51,639 nucleotides of DNA from CAZHLD01 sp964533185 (GTDB lineage: Bacteria > Acidobacteriota > Terriglobia > Acidiferrales > UBA7541): contig CAZHLD010000013.1 in assembly GCA_964533185.1 (NCBI GenBank), positions 1-51,639 of the forward strand. Reading direction: 5' to 3'. The stretch's first letter is position 1. Each line of letters starts with the position of its first letter. The translations under genes were made by a program, and so were the position numbers. The notes under the pieces were generated by a model. It was not told the DNA's origin and searched no databases. It was given only the letters and a program-made list of their open reading frames with translations. Positions 48,561-51,639 of the stretch are shown one piece after another.

Positions 48561-49475
48561 TCATTTCTTCGTGGGCGTCGGCTGCGCCGCGGCCACGGTC
48601 GCCGGCCGGAACTCGCTGTGCTGCTCCAGTACTTTCACGCGCAGCGTTTTAATCAGGATGCGGCCGTCCAGGTAGCCGTCAATGTAGCTCGGCAGCCAGG
48701 CCGTCTGGTCCACCTTGGTTTGCTCAAAGCGCAGGACGAATTTCTTCACTGAAGCCAATATCCCGCCCCAGGCCGAGACATTCTCCGGCAGGTGCAGGTC
48801 CACGCGCGCGATCTCAAAGTCCTTCTCGTCCACCCACAGGCGCCCCGCCGCGCGGTTCAACAGCCGGTCAATGATCCGCTTCACCGGCCAGTTGGGGCGC
48901 GGCTGGAAACTCAGGATGTAGGCCGGCCGCCCGTTCACCGCCTCGTGCCCGGTCACGTCCCACTGGTAGCGCGCGATCAACACGGCGTCGAACTTCAGGT
49001 CATCGACGTAGTCCTTTTTCCTGTGGGCTGACTGCGGCTGTCTCTTCTTCTTCGCTACAGTTTCCCGGAACTTCCGTTCGCTGTCCTGTTCCTGCCGCAG
49101 CTCCTTGCCCGCGAGCGACTTGCCGTCCTTCCGAACCAACCGCGAATACGACTCCCCATCGATCGGAAAAACCTGATAGACCTTATCCTCGCGCTTCTTC
49201 ACATTGCCCTTCGAGTCGTACTGCTCGGTGATCTGGTGGCGCGTCCAGGCATACTTGCCTTCAAACTTCTGCTCGTCTGACCATTTCGCCCGCTCGATGG
49301 CTTTTTTCAGAACGTCCTGCACGGTGGGCAGAGCTGCTGTGTTGGGGCGAGCGGCCGGCCCCTTGCGCTGGGCCCGGACGGCTTCGCCCGCTGCAATAAG
49401 CAGGCAGACGGCCGCAGCCCACAAGGCAAATCGCAGGGGGACTCTCCAGGTGACGTGGCGTGGCGTAAGGTGCAT
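48561..49475 (-). CDS. Exported protein of unknown function (LolA-like fold possible)
   Basis: A 304-residue protein with a signal peptide (PLRFALWAAAVCLLIAAGEA). After it comes a charged lysine-rich central part (KKKRQPQSAHRKKDYVDDLK) and beta-rich segments such as AYILSFQPRPNWPVKRIIDR and RLWVDEKDFEIARVDLHLPE. These look like the lipoprotein-sorting LolA/LolB-type fold, where a phrase of the type 'wvDekdf.i.r.e' is common. I do not recognise a named family. It is probably periplasmic. The gene lies 49 bases upstream of the hemerythrin gene on the same strand. Confidence 0.7.
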   Translation of the reverse strand: MHLTPRHVTWRVPLRFALWAAAVCLLIAAGEAVRAQRKGPAARPNTAALPTVQDVLKKAIERAKWSDEQKFEGKYAWTRHQITEQYDSKGNVKKREDKVYQVFPIDGESYSRLVRKDGKSLAGKELRQEQDSERKFRETVAKKKRQPQSAHRKKDYVDDLKFDAVLIARYQWDVTGHEAVNGRPAYILSFQPRPNWPVKRIIDRLLNRAAGRLWVDEKDFEIARVDLHLPENVSAWGGILASVKKFVLRFEQTKVDQTAWLPSYIDGYLDGRILIKTLRVKVLEQHSEFRPATVAAAQPTPTKK

Positions 49476-49543
49476 GAATATCCAGACGATTCTAGCAGCG
49501 AAAGTGTTGCTTGGACTCGTGAACTCGGAAAGGGAAGGAACGA

Positions 49544-49885
49544 TTATCGCGCGACGCGCGTGGTGGGCGCGCGCAGTGCGGCGCGGTCGAGGTTCTCGCG
49601 CAGGTTCATCAGCGTGAGGAACGTGCTCAGGATGCGCGCCTTCATCTCGTTTTCCATCTGCAGCCCGCAGGTGGCCACCCGCGCCAGCATCTCACCGTGT
49701 TCCGCGATCCAGCGGATGATCTCCACCTGCCGCGCATGCGGCGCATTGCCGAGCGCGGTCTCGCGGCGCATCTCGGCGCACTGCTGTTCGACACGCAGGG
49801 TGAAATGGAGCACGCAAAGCCGCTCGCTTTCTAACTGCGAGGGCACGGACAGCTTGCACCCGGGACTGCTGCACGAGCCTGCCAT
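49544..49885 (-). CDS. Small cysteine-containing hypothetical protein
   Basis: A 113-residue protein. The start MAGSCSSPGCKLSVPSQLES followed by ERLCVLHFTLRVEQQCAEMR has a possible zinc site (three cysteines and a histidine in 27 residues), after which the chain is helical and soluble. Codon use looks normal and both ends are well defined, so it is probably a real gene. I do not recognise a function. It stands between the Cys/Met-type PLP gene and the exported protein, all on the minus strand but with gaps of about 70-110 bases. Confidence 0.65.
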   Translation of the reverse strand: MAGSCSSPGCKLSVPSQLESERLCVLHFTLRVEQQCAEMRRETALGNAPHARQVEIIRWIAEHGEMLARVATCGLQMENEMKARILSTFLTLMNLRENLDRAALRAPTTRVAR

Positions 49886-49996
49886 GGTCTCCGTCGAGGG
49901 CTGAATCCGATTCTAAGCGCCTTCAACGGGCGAATACCATCCTACCTGTCCAATCAGGCACGTATCTGCTACGCGGTGGGAAGGCCCCCTGGCAGT

Positions 49997-51301
49997 TCAC
50001 GCCACGGCCAGCGCCGCTTCAAGGTCGGCGATGATGTCGTGCCAGTCCTCCAGTCCCAGCGAGAGCCGGATGCCACCCGGCAGCAAACCGCTGCGAGTCT
50101 TCTCCTCCTCCGGCACGCCGGCATGGGTCATGGAATAGGGGTTTTCGATGAGCGTCTTGATCTGCCCCAGGCTGACGGCCAGCGTGATCGTATAGGCGTG
50201 ATCGGCGACGAAGTCCACCATCCGCTCGGACGCTGCCGCCGCACCGCCCGGCAGGTCTTTCTTCAGCTCAAAGTAAAGCATGCTCCCGGGCGCAAACTTG
50301 CCGTCGAAGCTGACCATCTGTCGCCGCGCCAACTCGCTTTGCGGGTAGCACGAAAGGCCCGGGTAGACCACCCGCGCCACCTTGGGCTGTTTCAGCAGGA
50401 ACTCGGCCACCTTCATCGCTGCCTTCTGCTGGTTGACCATGCGCGTGGCCAGCGTCGGCAGACCGTACACCAGGATGGACCATGCGTTCTTCGGCGAAAG
50501 CACCCCGCCAAAATCCTTGCGGTAGAGCATCAGCAGGTTGTAGTAGCGGTTCGAACCGATCACCGCCCCGCCCATGTCCGTGCCGAAGCCGCCGATGTCT
50601 TTGGTGAGGCTGTGCACGACGAGGTCGCAGCCCAGCTCGAGCGGCCGCTGGCAGTACGGCGTGGCGAAGGTGTTGTCCACCACGATGCGGATGCGGTCCT
50701 GCTCGCGTCGCCCCACGTTGAGTTTGTCCACCACGCGGCGTACCGCGGCGATGTCAATCAGCTCCATGGTCGGATTCACCGGCGTTTCGAAATAGACGAT
50801 CCGGCATCGATCTGTGGCCACCTTCGCGATCGATTCCAGGTCGGTCAGGTCGCAGAAGTCGGCGCGGATCTGGTAGCGCGGCAGCCAGTTGGTGAGCAGG
50901 GAATGTGTGCAGCCGTAGATGACGCGGTGGGCCACCACCTGGTCGCCGCTCATCATCAGGATGCCTATCGCCGCGCTTATGGCCGCCATGCCGGTCGAAA
51001 AGGTGACCGCCATCTCTCCACCCTCGGCCGCCGCCAGGTTTTCCTCGAGCATGCCGCGCGTCGGCTCGTCGAGGCGATCATAGATGTAAATGGGCGCGCG
51101 CTGCGCCGTCTCGGAGCCGAACTCGACGAAACCTTCGGCGCCGCGTTGCACGCTCTTCAGGCGGAACGTCGCCGAGCTCGATTGCGGCGGCACCACGTGG
51201 TGGTCGTAATCCCAGCGACCGGTGGCGAAGCTGCCGTGGATCAGGCGCGTGCGCAGGCGGTAGTGCTCGCGCGGCTTTTTGGGCTCGTGTTTCTTTTCCA
51301 T
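49997..51301 (-). CDS. Cys/Met metabolism PLP-dependent enzyme (trans-sulfuration family)
   Basis: A 434-residue fold-type I PLP enzyme of the cystathionine gamma-synthase, cystathionine gamma-lyase and methionine gamma-lyase group. The PLP lysine is in LVVHSLTKDIGGFG. The conserved aspartate and surroundings are VVDNTFATPYCQRPLELG, and the N-terminal substrate loop reads YIYDRLDEPTRGMLEENLAA instead of the common YSRxxNPT, so it is a divergent branch and the reaction cannot be named. The C-terminal part GGIRLSLGLEDWHDIIADLE is typical. AAGGAG precedes the ATG at 51301; the open frame continues upstream to 51424. A leader of about 140 bases follows the promoter at 51446-51473. Confidence 0.9.
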   Translation of the reverse strand: MEKKHEPKKPREHYRLRTRLIHGSFATGRWDYDHHVVPPQSSSATFRLKSVQRGAEGFVEFGSETAQRAPIYIYDRLDEPTRGMLEENLAAAEGGEMAVTFSTGMAAISAAIGILMMSGDQVVAHRVIYGCTHSLLTNWLPRYQIRADFCDLTDLESIAKVATDRCRIVYFETPVNPTMELIDIAAVRRVVDKLNVGRREQDRIRIVVDNTFATPYCQRPLELGCDLVVHSLTKDIGGFGTDMGGAVIGSNRYYNLLMLYRKDFGGVLSPKNAWSILVYGLPTLATRMVNQQKAAMKVAEFLLKQPKVARVVYPGLSCYPQSELARRQMVSFDGKFAPGSMLYFELKKDLPGGAAAASERMVDFVADHAYTITLAVSLGQIKTLIENPYSMTHAGVPEEEKTRSGLLPGGIRLSLGLEDWHDIIADLEAALAVA

Positions 51302-51341
51302 GGGGATTCTCCTTGGATGAACCCCGCGAGAGGCGCCAGCG

Positions 51342-51376
51342 AACGCCCCGGCAAACGGGTGGGCTCGCCCGGCGTT
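51342..51376 (-). promoter_or_regulatory. Structured leader element before the Cys/Met-type gene
   Basis: Inside the leader, AACGCC (51342-51347) pairs with GGCGTT (51371-51376), and a smaller GGGC/GCCC hairpin lies between them. A folded 5' leader before a sulfur amino-acid gene could be a riboswitch or attenuator, but I do not match it to a known class. Confidence 0.3.
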
Positions 51377-51445
51377 AAATCGCTCATTCGCAGGCGGGTA
51401 AAACTCGTGGTGCGGCACGCTCAATGTATCACTTGCTGGCGGGCG

Positions 51446-51473
51446 TTTATAGCCGCCGTCCCAAACTCGTCAA
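51446..51473 (-). promoter_or_regulatory. Candidate sigma-70-type promoter
   Basis: Minus strand TTGACG (51473-51468), 16 bases, TATAAA (51451-51446). It would start a transcript near 51439 for the PLP enzyme gene, with a leader of about 138 bases. Confidence 0.45.
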
Positions 51474-51482
51474 TGGCCACGT

Positions 51483-51639
51483 TCAATTTACCCAGACCTT
51501 CATCTGACCTTGGCGCACGGCTTCGATCACTTCGCGGACGGCCCAGGCGACCAGCTCCGGCTGGTCGAGATGGATCCAGTGCTTGCTGTCTTTCACTACA
51601 AGATGTTTCCCGCGGGTGGAGAGCCCGGCCAGGTCCTTC
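51483..51639 (-). CDS. C-terminal end of an alpha/beta hydrolase (runs off the window)
   Basis: A partial gene. The final 50 or so residues read KDLAGLSTRGKHLVVKDSKH then WIHLDQPELVAWAVREVIEA and VRQGQMKVWVN. The KHWIHLDQPELV segment is the typical catalytic-histidine region of alpha/beta hydrolases (SKHxIxxdqP). The rest of the gene lies beyond 51639. Substrate unknown. It stops just upstream of the promoter of the PLP enzyme gene, on the same strand. Confidence 0.75.
   Translation of the reverse strand, partial: KDLAGLSTRGKHLVVKDSKHWIHLDQPELVAWAVREVIEAVRQGQMKVWVN

Noticed and set aside
1..51639. CRISPR arrays, tRNA or rRNA genes, insertion sequences
   Set aside because: No regularly spaced repeats, no cloverleaf-like or rRNA sequence and no transposase frame were recognised by eye; a program search would be needed to exclude small RNAs.

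Overview
The window looks like a chromosomal piece of a high-GC, diderm (Gram-negative type) bacterium. Outer-membrane assembly genes (an Omp85 protein, a SurA-like chaperone, TamB), Tat-exported respiratory enzymes and many small families that I associate with Acidobacteriota (DUF4097 protein under an ECF sigma factor, carboxypeptidase-regulatory-like secreted proteins, a HTH_34-type regulator paired with a small membrane protein) make Acidobacteriota the best guess. This is inferred from gene content, not from a marker gene. A 100-N scaffold gap at 26567-26666, flanked by an identical 55-base sequence on both sides, says the source is a draft or metagenome assembly.

Layout. (1) 284-11482, plus strand: a respiratory operon with an NsrR/IscR-like Rrf2 regulator, a GltD-like flavo-Fe-S protein, Rieske protein, b6-type cytochrome b, hexaheme cytochrome c, a Tat-exported NarG-like (type II DMSO reductase family) molybdoenzyme with its Fe-S and heme-b subunits, and a TorD/NarJ-type chaperone. 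It reads as quinol to bc complex to cytochrome c to a periplasmic reductase. (2) 11800-14748: larE, larB and, convergent, larC, which make the nickel-pincer cofactor; no larA is present. (3) 15462-23612: a tightly coupled purine catabolism operon from guanine to ureidoglycolate (guaD, three xanthine dehydrogenase subunits, allantoinase, an allantoicase-OHCU decarboxylase fusion, HIU hydrolase, membrane urate oxidase), followed by a convergent DUF6986-type aldolase-like gene and a lipid-kinase-like gene. (4) 26076-27893, minus: LysW-like zinc ribbon, two secreted beta-sandwich proteins and a membrane-anchored PCYCXC-type protein. The last has an in-frame TGA, with the reading frame continuing past it and a hairpin at the spacing of a bacterial SECIS, so it is a strong selenoprotein candidate. 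(5) 28007-34363: NUDIX hydrolase, then minus-strand sigma factor/anti-sigma/DUF4097 operon, a membrane protein, undecaprenyl diphosphate synthase, and a regulator plus membrane protein pair with two matching palindromic sites. (6) 34485-38952: ispG, an AT-richer orphan TIR-domain gene next to a broken glycosyltransferase copy, a short zinc-finger-like protein behind a GC palindrome, an intact glycosyltransferase and pcm. (7) 39081-46829, minus: Omp85, SurA-like and TamB operon. (8) 46966-51639: ThiF/MoeB-like E1 protein, hemerythrin, two unknown proteins, a Cys/Met-metabolism PLP enzyme with a long structured leader, and the 3' end of an alpha/beta hydrolase.

The most interesting observation is the probable UGA-encoded selenocysteine at 26205-26207. 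Others of note are the combined bc-complex/NarG-like operon, the allantoicase-UraD fusion with a urate oxidase lacking its cytochrome domain, and the orphan TIR gene at a remodelled locus. No rRNA, tRNA, CRISPR array or intact insertion sequence was seen.
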